Origin: Anomaloglossus baeobatrachus
Lineage: Eukaryota > Chordata > Amphibia > Anura > Aromobatidae
Direction: 5' to 3'
Length of the DNA stretch: 64,000 bases
Assembly: GCF_048569485.1 (NCBI RefSeq)
Contig: NW_027445261.1
Span: 124,001 to 188,000, forward strand
This document shows positions 1-11,748 of the stretch, in pieces. Both the position numbers and the translations under genes were made by a program. The stretch's first letter is position 1. Each line of letters opens with the position of its first letter. The notes under the pieces were generated by a model. The model was not told the origin of the DNA. It made no database searches and saw nothing but the letters and a program-made list of their open reading frames with translations.

Positions 1-496
1 GTGGTCAGACTGTACGGACCACCAATAACTGCAGGAGAGCTTGAACATCTTCCCATGGATTTGCGACATCCTCCCTCATCAGTTACGTAGGTAAGCAGGT
101 TCTCAGCATTGCAGCCCATTTGTTGTCTTAAGTTAGTTAAGCGGGGTTAACTAACCTGTCAGTTCAGCCTCAGGTCTAAAGCAGAGGCCTGGACTCCACT
201 CCTTACTCCTCACTCCACAACTCTCCTTAAAAACAACTGACTCCTTTTTCCTGCCCCGGGGTCTCCAGACCCCTAGGTGGGCGTTTCCTTCCGTCTGGTC
301 CTGCCCACTGGTGTGCCTGTCTTTCCCTAGGGGAGGTGACTAGGGTTTTCTGGTTGGCTTTGTGTGACTTAGGTGAGGGAAGTTGTTATGCGGGGGCCTA
401 TGTGTGACTATCTGCAGTGTCAGGGCGTCACATATGTATGTGTGTATGTCTGCTAAAGGAATCCGCACCGTCATATTTACAAACACAAAATTTTGC
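1..496 (-). mobile_element. Gypsy-type LTR fragment, left arm of an inverted repeat
   Basis: This is the reverse complement of 1491-1986, so the two form an inverted repeat of about 495 bp around the GACA tract. On the minus strand the LTR head TGTGACGCCCTG begins at 432 and is followed by a palindromic GTCACA partner. The same head starts the LTR after the Gypsy pol at 61,561 and the solo LTR at 34,850, which is why I assign it to that family. It is a truncated fossil. Confidence 0.6.
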
Positions 497-699
497 AGAC
501 ACCTCATGTGACTCAGGGAACGTTGTAGACTATGTTTTAACAGGAATATTTAACCTTTACAGTTACTCTCCAAAAAACCTGCCTCCATTAAACTGAATGG
601 AGGTGGGAGCTGCAAGTTATTAATAGCAGCTGTGATTGGTTGCTATAGGAACAAAGGACATTCATAGTATAAGAAGCTTATGTGTGAGATAATATGATG

Positions 700-1393
700 T
701 CAGTGGGGAGACAGATAGAGAGAGACAGACACAGACTGAGAGACAAACAGACAGAGACAGATAGGCATAGACAGACAGGGAAAGAGACAGAGACAAACAG
801 ACAGAGGCAGACAGGGAAAGAGACAGACAGAGATAGACAGGGAAAAAAGGCAGACAGACAGAGACAGAGAAAGAGACAGAGGCAGATAGGGAAACAGACA
901 AAGACAAACATACAGAGACAGGCAGGAGAAAAGGCAGACCGACAGGGAAACAGACAGACAGGGGAAGAGACAGACAGAGAGAGACAGACAGATAGAGACA
1001 GACAAAGAAATACAGAGATAGACAGGGAAAGAGACAAACGGGGAATGAGTCAGACAGAGAGAGACAAAGAGAGACAGGCAGAGAGAGACAGGGAAAGAGA
1101 CAGACAAGGGAAGAGACAGACAAAGAAATACAGAGACAGACAGGGGAAGAGACAGACAGGGGAAGAGACAGACAGGGGAAGAGACAGACAGACAGACAGG
1201 GAAAGAGACAGACCTGGAAAAGAGACAGACCTGGAAAAGAGACAGACAGACATAGAAACAGACAGCCACAAAGAGAGAAAGACAGACAGACACAGAGAGA
1301 CAGACAGAGATAGAGAGACAGACAGACATGGATAGAGATAGAGACACACAGAGACAGACAGATGACAGAGACTGGGAGAGAGACAGACAGAAG
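700..1393 (+). repeat. (GACAGA)n / (GACA)n simple-repeat tract
   Basis: Nearly 700 bases are made of GACAGA, GACA and GAGACAGACAGG variants. Both strands are open for 200 or more codons, giving Arg/Asp/Gln-rich or Leu/Ser/Cys-rich translations. That is a by-product of a stop-free hexamer and not coding. It occupies the spacer of the inverted repeat formed by 1-496 and 1491-1986. A shorter copy lies at 6140-6494. The flanking stretch 497-699 holds nothing I recognise. Confidence 0.95.
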
Positions 1394-1490
1394 CATAAAT
1401 CCCTAACTAAAACTTAACATTTAATGATAGTTTTAAAAGGTAAAAAAACACAAATCATGTAAATAGAATGACTCTCTTCTGTGCATAGAG

Positions 1491-2215
1491 TCAAAATTTT
1501 GTGTTTGTAAATATGACGGTGCGGATTCCTTTAGCAGACATACACACATACATATGTGACGCCCTGACACTGCAGGTAGTCACACATAGGCCCCCGCATA
1601 ACAACTTCCCTCACCTAAGTCACACAAAGCCAACCAGAAAACCCTAGTCACCTCCCCCAGGGAAAGACAGGCACACCAGTGGGCAGGACCAGACGGAAGG
1701 AAACGCCCACCTAAGGGTCTGGAGACCCCGGGGCAGGAAAAAGGAGTCAGTTGTTTTTAAGGAGAGTTGTGGAGTGAGGAGTAAGGAGTGGAGTCCAGGC
1801 CTCTGCTTTAGACCTGAGGCTGAACTGACAGGTTAGTTAACCCCGCTTAACTAACTTAAGACAACAAATGGGCTGCAATGCTGAGAACCTGCTTACCTAC
1901 GTAACTGATGAGGGAGTATGTCGCAAATCCATGGGAAGATGTTCAAGCTCTCCTGCAGTTCTTGGTGGTCCGTACAGTCCGACCACTTCGAATTCTGAAA
2001 GGCACTCTTACCCTTTCTACCCTGGAACGAAGCTTACGCAAATAAACATGCTTGACCCTGGAATTGTTGACTCCGGTCTTCCTTTCATACCCCACACCTC
2101 CATTCCCATTTCTTATTTAAAAGTAATTACACAGACACAAATTTATCTTTGGATAATTTTGGCCATAGCAGCCATTTTATTAACAAGAATACATAACCAA
2201 TAAAATTTACAATGT
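1491..2215 (+). mobile_element. Gypsy-type LTR copy, right arm of the inverted repeat
   Basis: The LTR head TGTGACGCCCTG begins at 1555. The sequence runs through the segment matched in reverse at 1-432, then an AATAAA-containing stretch near 2039. It ends where the hydrolase-bearing retroelement fragment begins. An open frame of 111 codons at 1868-2203 has no recognisable domain. Near-identical copies lie at 5541-6139 (reverse) and 6597-7318 (direct), consistent with recent segmental duplication. Fossil, not intact. Confidence 0.55.
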
Positions 2216-3805
2216 GGTAAGGTCCTTGAAGCTACCAAAACCCTGGTGATTCCCATAACCGAGCAATAAAAAACCTCAACTTGCTCCCAGCCGTTACCCA
2301 CACTGACTCAGGAGCACCAAATGGTAAGGGTTAATCCTCCGTCAACCCCAACCACACCCCCAGGGGCCCCGACATACCCCGTCGGGGTTCCCCCCCAAAA
2401 TCACTAGGGGACCATCAATTCTGCCAATGAGGGGATCCATACCCGGATGAATCCCCGAACCAATTTTAAACCAACTTCAAGGACCCACCAATAAACAACA
2501 CCACAACGAAGGCACCTTGAAACCCTTCAAGTGCCTGAGACCCCCCGCAAGCAAAGGGCCCTCTCAAAACCTCCCTGCAAGCCAAGAGCCCATAAGTCAG
2601 TTCCCACCGCATTAAGGTGTACCCCGTCAGCCAACCAAAATTCCTCTTCCGTCCTTTCCAACTCAACATGCCGTATTGCTATACCCCCGTTCCGACTAAC
2701 AAACTTCGAGATCGCCCTATTAACCTTCGCCCGCGCCTTGTTCAACCTGTCAACTGACCGCGCTTTCTGCCAACTCTTTCTCGCTACTATCTCCGACCAG
2801 ACTATCGTTAGACCTGGAAACGACACCCATAACCGTAACAAATCATGTTTGATGTCCGTTATCAAGATTCGAAAAGGACGCCCACCCAAATCATTCCCCC
2901 CGGCATGCAACACTAAGATGTCAGGAGGTCTGTCCAACCGGGCGTATCTATGCACCTCCTGCAACACCCTGTTCCACCCTAACCCCCGAACACCGAGCCA
3001 TCGCACGAGAGCCAGGTCCTTCTCAAAACCTAGCTGTCTCCCGTTCCATCTCGCGTCCGCTCGTCGGGCTCCCCAATACACATAAGAGTGGCCAAGGATC
3101 CAGACCAGGGAAGGAAGGGGGGGTGCTTCTGCAATACAAAATGTACAGACGACACCATTTTATTGACTCACCAAACCAAATTGACAAAAAACACACACTC
3201 TCACCCCCCCCATTGCTACCCTAATACCCCCCCCTTTTCCCCTCAATTGCCAACAACCACCTGGGGACGTACATACGACTTAAAGCGCTGCGACTTCCAC
3301 CTACCAATCTGCTTAACTGTCTCCTCCGGTAGGCCGCATATAGAGGCCTCCTTCGCTGCCCCAATCCGAAAGACTTCGGATCTAACCCCAACGACTTCAA
3401 ACATGCCCTAAAAACACTCACAAATTGGTATCTCGATAAAAAGGACCCATCCTCGTGACATAATAAGGGGCCATCCACCTTCGGACGGATCTGTTGAAAA
3501 TTCCCGAGACACTTGAACGGGCACATATCAGATGCCACAACCATCCCCAAACGGACTAGTTTACCCACACCTCTCTGATCAGTTTTCGATTTCCTAATCC
3601 AAAATTCAACTCCGTTTTCCACTGACATAATGTCACCCCAATCCAAGCCCCCGGGGAACGCCTTACTGGGCGATACCAACTCCCCAACCCGCAGGGCTCC
3701 AAAAATCGCCAAAGAAAAGGCTAACTTAAACAAACTCACCTCAAACGGAGATAGACAAACCCCCCACAACGCCCTACCCAACCGGGTAGGGACCCAGCCC
3801 AGCCC
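2216..3805 (-). mobile_element. Ngaro/DIRS-type retroelement 3' part: tyrosine recombinase then SGNH hydrolase
   Basis: Two modules are read on the minus strand. The first, roughly 3260-3800, resembles a tyrosine recombinase: it contains a GALRVGELV block with the first catalytic Arg and a KSKTDQRG block. The second, roughly 2527-3100, is an SGNH/GDSL-type hydrolase with HAGGNDLGG (block III, Asn) and DGVHLN (block V, Asp/His). Vertebrate Ngaro-type YR retroelements are known to pair these two functions; the recombinase integrates the element and the role of the hydrolase is unclear. Gag, RT and RNase H are not present in this piece. It is a broken fossil with a few breaks and ends against a hAT transposase fragment at about 3806. 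Copies lie at 4604-5540 and 7319-8915. Confidence 0.75.
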
Positions 3806-4603
3806 AGCTGGGACCCAGTTTGAGCGAGGAACGGAACAAGTCCTTCCCACACCAAGGTTTGCAGGCCCTACCTCAGTCAGGGTTTCACCCACACTCTACA
3901 GCTCCGGAATGTCATGCTTTTCAGCCTCCTCTTCCTCCTGCGCATCCACATCCACTTTACCCTCCACACCAGTCCCAAGCTGGAAGCACTGCAGCACTGC
4001 CTCGGCGAAGCGGCAACAGGCTGTGCTGCAGCTAATCTGCATAGGTGACAAACCCCACAATGCAGAAGAGGTGTGGACAGCTCTAAAACAGCATGCAGAT
4101 CACTGGCTCACACCTCTGAACCTAAAGCCAGGAAAGGTTGTGTGTGACAATGGCCGGAACCTGGTGGCGGCGCCAGCTGACACATGTTCCATGCATGGCC
4201 CATGTGCTCAACCTCGTGGTTCAGCGGTTTCTAAAGTCATACCCAGAGCTGTCTGATCTGCTGGTAAAAGTTCGCCGCCTGTTTGCACATTTTCGAAAGT
4301 CACCTACTGCTTCAGCCGGCCTTGCCGGCTTTCAGCGTCGTTTGCATCTTCCGGCTCACAGACTGGTGTGTGATGTCCCCACGCGTTGGAATTCAACTCT
4401 GCACATGTTGATCAGGATATGTGAGCAGAAGAGGGCAGTTGTTGAGTACCTGCATCACCTAAGTCGTCGGGAAATGGGTCAAACTCCACACATAACACCT
4501 GAGGAGTGGAGATGGATGTCCGACCTATGTACCATCCTCCAAAACTTTGAGGACTCCACCAAGATGGTGAGCGGCGATGACGCCATTATTAGCGTCACCA
4601 TAC
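3806..4603 (+). pseudogene. hAT transposase fragment (central catalytic region)
   Basis: This closely matches the middle of the complete transposase at 51,622-54,957, starting near its residue 495 and covering the second catalytic Asp region (VCDNGRN), the HVLNLVVQRFLKSYPEL helix and the CDVPTRWNST motif. The BED zinc finger, first Asp and C-terminal dimerisation domain are absent. One segment of about 10 bases seen in the sister copy at 8916 is missing after GRNLVAA, which shifts the frame. The left end abuts antisense recombinase sequence. The right end is cut at 4603 by the inverted hydrolase copy, and the sister copy continues past that point. A transposase pseudogene, certainly non-functional. 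Confidence 0.9.
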
Positions 4604-5540
4604 TAAAATGGTGTCGTCTGTACATTTTGTATTGCAGAAGCACCCCCCCTTCCTTCCCTGGTCTGGATCCTTGGCCACTCTTATGTGTATTGGGGAGCCC
4701 GGCGAGCGGACGCGAGATGGAACGGGAGACAGCTAGGTTTTGAGAAGGACCTGGCTCTTGTGCGATGGCTCGGTGTTCGGGGGTTAGGGTGGAACAGGGT
4801 GTTGCAGGAGGTGCATAGATACGCCCGGTTGGACAGACCTCCTGACATCTTAGTGTTGCATGCCGGGGGGAATGATTTAGGTGGGCGTCCTTTTCGAATC
4901 TTGATAAAGGACATCAAACATGATTTGTTACGGTTATGGGTGTCGTTTCCAGGTCTAACGATAGTCTGGTCGGAGATAGTAGCGAGAAAGAGTTGGCAGA
5001 AAGCGCGGTCAGTTGACAGGTTGAACAAGGCGCGGGCGAAGGTTAATAGGGCGATCTCGAAGTTTGTTAGTCGGAACGGGGGTATAGCAATACGGCATGT
5101 TGAGTTGGAAAGGACGGAAGAGGAATTTTGGTTGGCTGACGGGGTACACCTTAATGCGGTGGGAACTGACTTATGGGCTCTTGGCTTGCAGGGAGGTATG
5201 GAGAGGGCCCTTTGGTTGCGGGGGGTCTCAGGCACTTGAAGGGTTTCAAGGTGCCTTCGTTGTGGTGTTGTTTATTGGTGGGTCCTTGAAGTTGGTTTAA
5301 AATTGGTTCGGGGATTCATCCGGGTATGGATCCCCTCATTGGCAGAATTGATGGTCCCCTGGTGATTTTGGGGGGGAACCCCGACGGGGTATGTCGGGGC
5401 CCCTGGGGGTGTGGTTGTGGTTGACGGAGGATTAACCCTTACCATTTGGTGCTCCTGAGCCAGTGTGGGTAACGGCTGGGAGCAAGTTGAGGTTTTTTAT
5501 TGCTCAGTTATGGGAATCACCAGGGTTTTGGTAGCTTCAA
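4604..5540 (+). mobile_element. Ngaro/DIRS-type SGNH hydrolase fragment, inverted copy
   Basis: This is the reverse complement of about 2216-3166, so the hAT fragment and the recombinase form the spacer of a palindrome. The hydrolase motifs are visible in the plus direction: GHSYVYWG (block I, nucleophile Ser), HAGGNDLGG and DGVHLN. A TTGCAG just upstream, near 4632-4637, resembles a splice acceptor. The recombinase module is not included. Sequence identity to the other copies is high, so the duplication is young. Fossil fragment. Confidence 0.75.
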
Positions 5541-6139
5541 GGACCTTATTACATTGCAAATTTTATTGGTTATGTATTCTTGTTAATAAAATGGCTGCTA
5601 TGGCCAAAATTATCCAAAGATAAATTTGTGTCTGTGTAATTACTTTTAAATAAGAAATGGGAATGGAGGTGTGGGGTATGAAAGGAAGACCGGAGTCAAC
5701 AATTCCAGGGTCAAGCATGTTTATTTGCGTAAGCTTCGTTCCAGGGTAGAAAGGGTAAGAGTGCCTTTCAGAATTCGAAGTGGTCGGACTGTACGGACCA
5801 CCAAGAACTGCAGGAGAGCTTGAACATCTTCCCATGGATTTGCGACATCCTCCCTCATCAGTTACGTAGGTAAGCAGGTTCTCAGCATTGCAGCCAATTT
5901 GTTGTCTTAAGTTAGTTAAGCGGGGTTAACTAACCTGTCAGTTCAGCCTCAGGTCTAAAGCAGAGGCCTGGACTCCACTCCTTACTCCTCACTCCACAAC
6001 TCTCCTTAAAAACAACTGACTCCTTTTTCCTGCCCCGGGGTCTCCAGACCCCTAGGTGGGCGTTTCCTTCCGTCTGGTCCTGCCCACTGGTGTGCCTGTC
6101 TTTCCCTGGGGGAGGTGACTAGGGTTTTCTGGTTGGCTT
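5541..6139 (-). mobile_element. Gypsy-type LTR copy, inverted
   Basis: From 5781 on it directly repeats 1-360, and over its whole length it is the reverse complement of about 1615-2215. It runs straight into the second GACA tract at 6140 without the LTR head seen at 432. The abrupt switch marks a deletion or recombination relative to the first unit. Fossil. Confidence 0.55.
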
Positions 6140-6494
6140 TGAGAGACAAAGAGAGACAGGCAGAGAGAGACAGGGAAAGAGACAGACAGGGGAAGAGACA
6201 GACAGAGACAGACAAAGAAATACAGAGACAGACAGGGGAAGAGACAGACAGGGGAAGAGACAGACAGGGGAAGAGACAGACAGACAGGGAAAGAGACAGA
6301 CCTGGAAAAGAGACAGACCTGGAAAAGAGACAGACCTGGAAAAGAGACAGACAGACATAGAAACAGACAGCCACAAAGAGAGAGAGACAGACAGACACAG
6401 AGAGACAGACAGAGATAGAGAGACAGACAGACATGGATAGAGATAGAGACACACAGAGACAGACAGATGACAGAGACTGGGAGAGAGACAGACA
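6140..6494 (+). repeat. (GACAGA)n simple-repeat tract, second copy
   Basis: A shorter version of the tract at 700-1393, matching its second half from about 1059. It is stop-poor on both strands, as before, and I reject coding. Length variation between the two copies fits replication slippage or unequal exchange. Confidence 0.95.
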
Positions 6495-6596
6495 GAAGCA
6501 TAAATCCCTAACTAAAACTTAACATTTAACGATAGTTTTAAAAAGTAAAAAAACACAAATCATGTAAATAAAATGACTCTCTTCTGTGCATAGAGT

Positions 6597-7318
6597 CAAA
6601 ATTTTGTGTTTGTAAATATGACGGTGCGGATTCCTTTAGCAGACATACACACATACATATGTGACGCCCTGACACTGCAGGTAGTCACACATAGGCCCCC
6701 GCATAACAACTTCCCTCACCTAAGTCACACAAAGCCAGCCAGAAAACCCTAGTCACCTCCCCCAGGGAAAGACAAGCACACCAGTGGGCAGGAACAGACG
6801 GAAGGAAACGCCCACCTAGGTGTCTGGAGACCCCGGGGCAGGAAAAAGGAGTCAGTTGTTTTTAAGGAGAGTTGTGGAGTGAGGAGTAAGGAGTGGAGTC
6901 CAGGCCTCTGCTTTAGACCTGAGGCTGAACTGACAGGTTAGTTAACCCCGCTTAACTAACTTAAGACAACAAATGGGCTGCAATGCTGAGAACCTGCTTA
7001 CCTACGTAACTGATGAGGGAGGATGTCGCAAATCCATGGGAAGATGTTCAAGCTCTCCTGCAGTTCTTGGTGGTCCGTACAGTCCGACTACTTCGAATTC
7101 TGAAAGGCACTCTTACCCTTTCTACCCTGGAACGAAGCTTACGCAAATAAACATGCTTGACCCTGGAATTGTTGACTCCGGTCTTCCTTTCATACCCCAC
7201 ACCTCCATTCCCATTTCTTATTTAAAAGTAATTACACAGACACAAATTTATCTTTGGATAATTTTGGCCATAGCAGCCATTTTATTAACAAGAATACATA
7301 ACCAATAAAATTTGCAAT
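6597..7318 (+). mobile_element. Gypsy-type LTR copy, direct duplicate of 1491-2215
   Basis: The head TGTGACGCCCTG starts at 6660. The copy matches 1491-2215 with only scattered substitutions and again ends at the hydrolase-bearing fragment. Together with the next features it shows that about 1.4-4.6 kb was duplicated as a block to 6.5-9.7 kb. Fossil. Confidence 0.55.
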
Positions 7319-8915
7319 GTGGTAAGGTCCTTGAAGCTACCAAAACCCTGGTGATTCCCATAACCGAGCAATAAAAAACCTCAACTTGCTCCCAGCCGTT
7401 ACCCACACTGGCTCAGGAGCACCAAATGGTAAGGGTTAATCCTCCGTCAACCCCAACCACACCCCCAGGGGCCCCGACATACCCCGTCGGGGTTCCCCCC
7501 CAAAATCACCAGGGGACCATCAATTCTGCCAATGAGGGGATCCATACCCGGATGAATCCCCGAACCAATTTTAAACCAACTTCAAGGACCCACCAATAAA
7601 CAACACCACAACGAAGGCACCTTGAAACCCTTCAAGTACCTGAGACCCCCCGCAACCAAAGGGCCCTCTTAATACTTCCCTGCAAGCCAAGAGCCCATAA
7701 GTCAGTTCCCACCGCATTAAGGTGTACCCCGTTAGCCAACCAAAATTCCTCTTCCGTCCTTTCCAACTCAACATGCCGTATTGCTATACCCCCGTTCCGA
7801 CTAACAAACTTCGAGATCGCCCTATTAACCTTCGCCCGCGCCTTGTTCAACCTGTCAACTGACCGCGCTTTCTGCTAACTCTTTCTCGCTACTATCTCCG
7901 ACCAGACTATCGTTAGACCTGGAAACGACACCCATAACCGTAACAAATCATGTTTGATGTCCTTTATCAAGATTCGAAAAGGACGCCCACCCAAATCATT
8001 CCCCCCGGCATGCAACACTAAGATGTCAGGAGGTCTGTCCAACCGGGCGTATCTATGCACCTCCTGCAACACCCTGTTCCACCCTAACCCCCGAACACTG
8101 AGCCATCGCACGAGAGCCAGGTCCTTCTCAAAACCTAGCTGTCTCCCGTTCCATCTCACGTCCGCTCGTCGGGCTCCCCAATACACATAAGAGTGGCCAA
8201 GGATCCAGACCAGGGAAGGAAGGGGGGGTGCTTCTGCAATACAAAATGTACAGACGACACCATTTTATTGCCTCACCAAACCAAATTGACAAAAAACACA
8301 CACTCTCACCCCCCCCCCATTGCTACCCTAATACCCCCCCCCCTTTTCCCCTCAATTGCCAACAACCACCTGGGGACGTACATACGACTTAAAGCGCTGT
8401 GACTTCCACCTACCAATCTGCTTAACTGTCTCCTCCGGTAGGCCGCATATAGAGGCCTCCGTCGCTGCCCCAATCCGAAAGACTTCGGATCTAACCCCAA
8501 CGACTTCAAACATGCCCTAAAAACACTCACAAATTGGTATCTCGATAAAAAGGACCCATCCTCGTGACATAATAAGGGGCCATACACCTTCGGACGGATC
8601 TGTTGAAAATTCCCGAGACACTTGAACGGGCACATATCAGATGCCACAACCATCCCCAAACGGACTAGTCTACCCACACCTCTCTGATCAGTTTTCGATT
8701 TCCTAATCCAAAATTCAACTCCGTTTTCCACTGACATAATGTCACCCCAATCCAAGCCCCCGGGGAATGCCTTACTGGGCGATACCAACTCCCCAACCCG
8801 CAGGGCTCCAAAAAACGCCAAAGAAAAGGCTAACTTAAACAAACTCACCTCAAACGGAGATAGACAAACCCCCCACAACGCCCTACCCAGCCGGGTAGGG
8901 ACCCAGCCCAGCCCA
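7319..8915 (-). mobile_element. Ngaro/DIRS-type recombinase plus SGNH hydrolase fragment, duplicate
   Basis: This duplicates 2216-3805 in the same orientation. The recombinase GALRVGELV block and the hydrolase motifs are again recognisable. It is a broken fossil with a few breaks, partly different from those of the first copy. The left edge meets the LTR copy and the right edge meets the hAT fragment at 8916, the same junction as at 3806. The junction therefore existed before the duplication. Confidence 0.75.
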
Positions 8916-10304
8916 GCGGGGACCCAGTTTGAGCGAGGATCGGAACAAGTCCTTCCCACACCAAGGTTTGCAGGCCCTACCTCAGTCAGGGTTTCACCCA
9001 CACTCTACAGCTCCGGAATGTCATGCTCTTCAGCCTCCTCCTCCTCCTGCGCATCCTCATCCACTTTACCCTCCACACCAGTCCCAAGCTGGAAGCACTG
9101 CAGCACTGCCTTGGCGAAGCGGCAACAGGCTGTGCTGAAGCTAATCTGCATAGGTGACAAACCCCACAATGCAGAAGAGGTGTGGACAGCTCTAAAACAG
9201 CATGCAGATCACTGGCTCACACCTCTGAACCTAAAGCCAGGAAAGGTTGTGTGTGACAATGGCCGGAACCTGGTGGCGGCTTTGAGGCGAGGCCAGCTGA
9301 CACATGTTCCATGCTTGGCCCATGTGCTCAACCTCGTGGTTCAGCGGTTTCTAAAGTCATACCCAGAGCTGTCTGATCTGCTGGTAAAAGTTCGCCGCCT
9401 TTCTGCACATTTTCGAAAGTCACCTACTGCTTCAGCCGGCCTTGCCGGCTTTCAGCGTCGTTTGCATCTTCCGGCTCACAGACTGGTGTGTGATGTCCCA
9501 ACGAGTTGGAATTCAACTCTGCACATGTTGATCAGGATATGTGAGCAGAAGAGGGCAGTTGTTGAGTACCTGCATCACCTAAGCCGTCGGGAAATGGGTC
9601 AAACTCCACACATAACACCTGAGGAGTGGAGATGGATGTCCGACCTATGTACCATCCTCCAAAACTTTGAGGACTCCACCAAGATGGTGAGCGGCGATGA
9701 CGCCATTATTAGCGTCACCATACCGCTTCTCTGCCTTCTAAAACGGTCTCTGCTCAAAACCAAACATGATGCATTGCAGGCGGAACACGATGAGTTGGAG
9801 CAAGAAACAGTAGTGGGTGTGGGTGATAACACACAGCCCAGCCTCGTCTCATCACAACGTGCAGTGGAGGACTATGACGAGGAGGAGGATGAAGACATGG
9901 AGCAACTCTCCGGCCAAATTGAGGATATGACATGCATACCAGTCATATGCTCAGTTCAGCGTGGCTGGCCAGAGGACAGGGTAGATGAGGAGGAGGAGGA
10001 GGAGGAGAAGGAGGAGGACAGCATGTTCAGTCATCGTGTTGGTCTGGATACTGAAGTGATGGCTGTTAAGAGTCTGGCACACATGGATGACTTTATGGTA
10101 AGCTGCCTGTCTCGTGACCCTCGCGTTAAGAACATCTTGGCCGACAATCATTACTGGTTGGTAACACTGTTAGACCCACGCTACAAGGAGAACTTTATGT
10201 CTCTTATTCCCGAGGCGGAGAGGTCAGCCAAAATGCAGCAGTTCCGGAAGGCCATAGTCACGGAAGTAGGCAAAGCATTCCCTTCACAAAACGCTAGCGT
10301 CATA
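8916..10304 (+). pseudogene. hAT transposase fragment, longer copy
   Basis: It corresponds to about residues 495-953 of the complete transposase at 51,622. It holds the VCDNGRN second-Asp motif, CDVPTSWNST (Trp/Asn motif; Arg replaced by Ser), the acidic Glu-rich linker and LLDPRYKENF, and ends at ANASQN-proximal sequence before the dimerisation domain. Within this span the frame is open and even joins antisense recombinase sequence upstream, giving a 532-codon open frame from 8739. No BED finger, first Asp or dimerisation domain is present, so it cannot be an active transposase. Compared with the copy at 3806 it shows what was cut off there. Pseudogene with high confidence. Confidence 0.92.
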
Positions 10305-10519
10305 ATTGTAACACTATTAGTTAAAAGAAAGGGATAAAATGTAAAAAAAAAACAAAATAAGGCATGACTTTTTTTTAACATCAAATTTTTTTTTTTTAGA
10401 TTTAACCAAAGAATGTGCACATTTGAAAAATGTTGAAAATCAGTCATCCAAAGGTGTGTGAAAAAAATATATATATATGGTACCAATAAAAATGTCACTT
10501 TGTCCTGCAAAGAATGCAG

Positions 10520-10581
10520 CCCCCCAAATTATTTTTTTCCTCTGTGCGGCCCATACACCCAGCCGAGTTTGAGACCCCCTG
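10520..10581 (+). mobile_element. hAT-Charlie-like terminus
   Basis: A GCGGCCC-containing stretch followed by GTTTGAGACCCCCTG resembles the 3' end and terminal inverted repeat (CAGGGGTCTCAAAC) of Charlie-type hAT elements. The first 15 bases of this end recur at 30,452-30,466 at the edge of the inverted arm. No partner end or 8-bp duplication is visible. The preceding 10,305-10,519 is AT-rich and otherwise unassigned. Confidence 0.5.
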
Positions 10582-11167
10582 CCTTACACTATATAGATAT
10601 CATGTTCATTCCCCATCTATCTTGCTCAGGAGAGCATCTCCCTCCCCCGGCACCAAGAGCAGCTCATACTGAATTGTTACATTGACTAGTAACACTGCAC
10701 ACAGAAATGCACCTTAATATTCCACTGTTAACCCTTTCCTCCCAGCAGTAACACACAACTCCTCACCTTGATATCATGGTGATTTATGGTCAGAATGACT
10801 TCAATGCGATCAGTGATTTCTATTCTAGCTCTGCTCACATAGATTTTATATCCACACTCAACTATAGGCCGTTCTTCATATTTTGGGGGCTTTTAGTCAG
10901 ATATACTAGTTTGTGCCTGTATAGTATTGGTGTAGATGGGAGTGTAGGGCATGGGTTACATGGCACTGTGGTGGGATACTGATGGGAGGTATTGGTGCTG
11001 TGTTTGAGGCTTCTACTGGGTATTTTCCTACAAATACTGGAACAGCTCACTGCTTAGAATGATCCTTCCCAGCTCTATAATATATTATATATACCCCACA
11101 ATGCAGGCTCACACACACATTTGTCTCAAGTGTGTTGTAGGGACACAGATACAGTCTTGGTCATGTG

Positions 11168-11748
11168 ACTAAAGGCTACTTTACACACTGCGATATCGGT
11201 CCCGATATCGCTAGTGTGGGTACCCGCCCCCATCTGTTGCGCGACACGGGCAAATCGCTGCCCATGCCGCACAACACCGACCAGACCCGTCACACATACT
11301 TACCTGCCCGGCGACGTCGCTGTGACCGGCGAACCGCCTCCTTTCTAAGGGGGCAGTCCGTGCGGCGTCACAGCGACGTCACTGAGCGACCGCCCAATAG
11401 CAGCGGAGGGGCGGAGATGAGTGGCCGGAACATCCCGCCCACCTCCTTCCTTCCTCATAGCGGCTGGGAGGCAGGTAAGGAGAGGTTCCTCGTTTCTGCG
11501 GTGTCACACGGAGCGATGTGTGCTGCCGCAGGAGCGACGAACTACATCGTTACTGCTACAGTAACGATAATCGAGAATGGAGACCCATGTCACCGATGAG
11601 CGATTTTGCACGTTTTTGCAACGATGCAAAATCGCTCATCGGTGTCACACGCAGCAACATCGCTAATGCGGCCGGATGTGCGTCACAAATTCCGTGACCC
11701 CAACGACTCCGCATTAGCGATGTCGCAGCGTGTAAAGCCCCCTTTAGT
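11168..11748 (+). mobile_element. CpG-rich MITE with terminal inverted repeats
   Basis: The ends are inverted copies: CTAAAGGCTACTTTACACAC on the left and, reversed, CTAAAGGGGGCTTTACACGC on the right. The interior is GC- and CpG-rich and contains a perfect 18-bp stem at 11,593-11,642 (CCGATGAGCGATTTTGCA and its complement). There is no transposase frame. I cannot fix the superfamily because a target duplication is not clear. The second copy lies on arm A' at 29,284-29,864. Confidence 0.7.

Noticed and set aside
662-1396. Open frames over 200 codons on both strands
   Set aside because: They follow from the stop-free GACAGA hexamer; translations are low-complexity and all frames are open.
2531-3085. 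184-codon plus-strand frame opposite the hydrolase
   Set aside because: It is the antisense shadow of the SGNH hydrolase frame; the minus-strand translation has the family motifs.
11165-11599. 144-codon frame in the CpG-rich block
   Set aside because: It overlaps a non-autonomous MITE with inverted ends; the translation has no recognisable domain.
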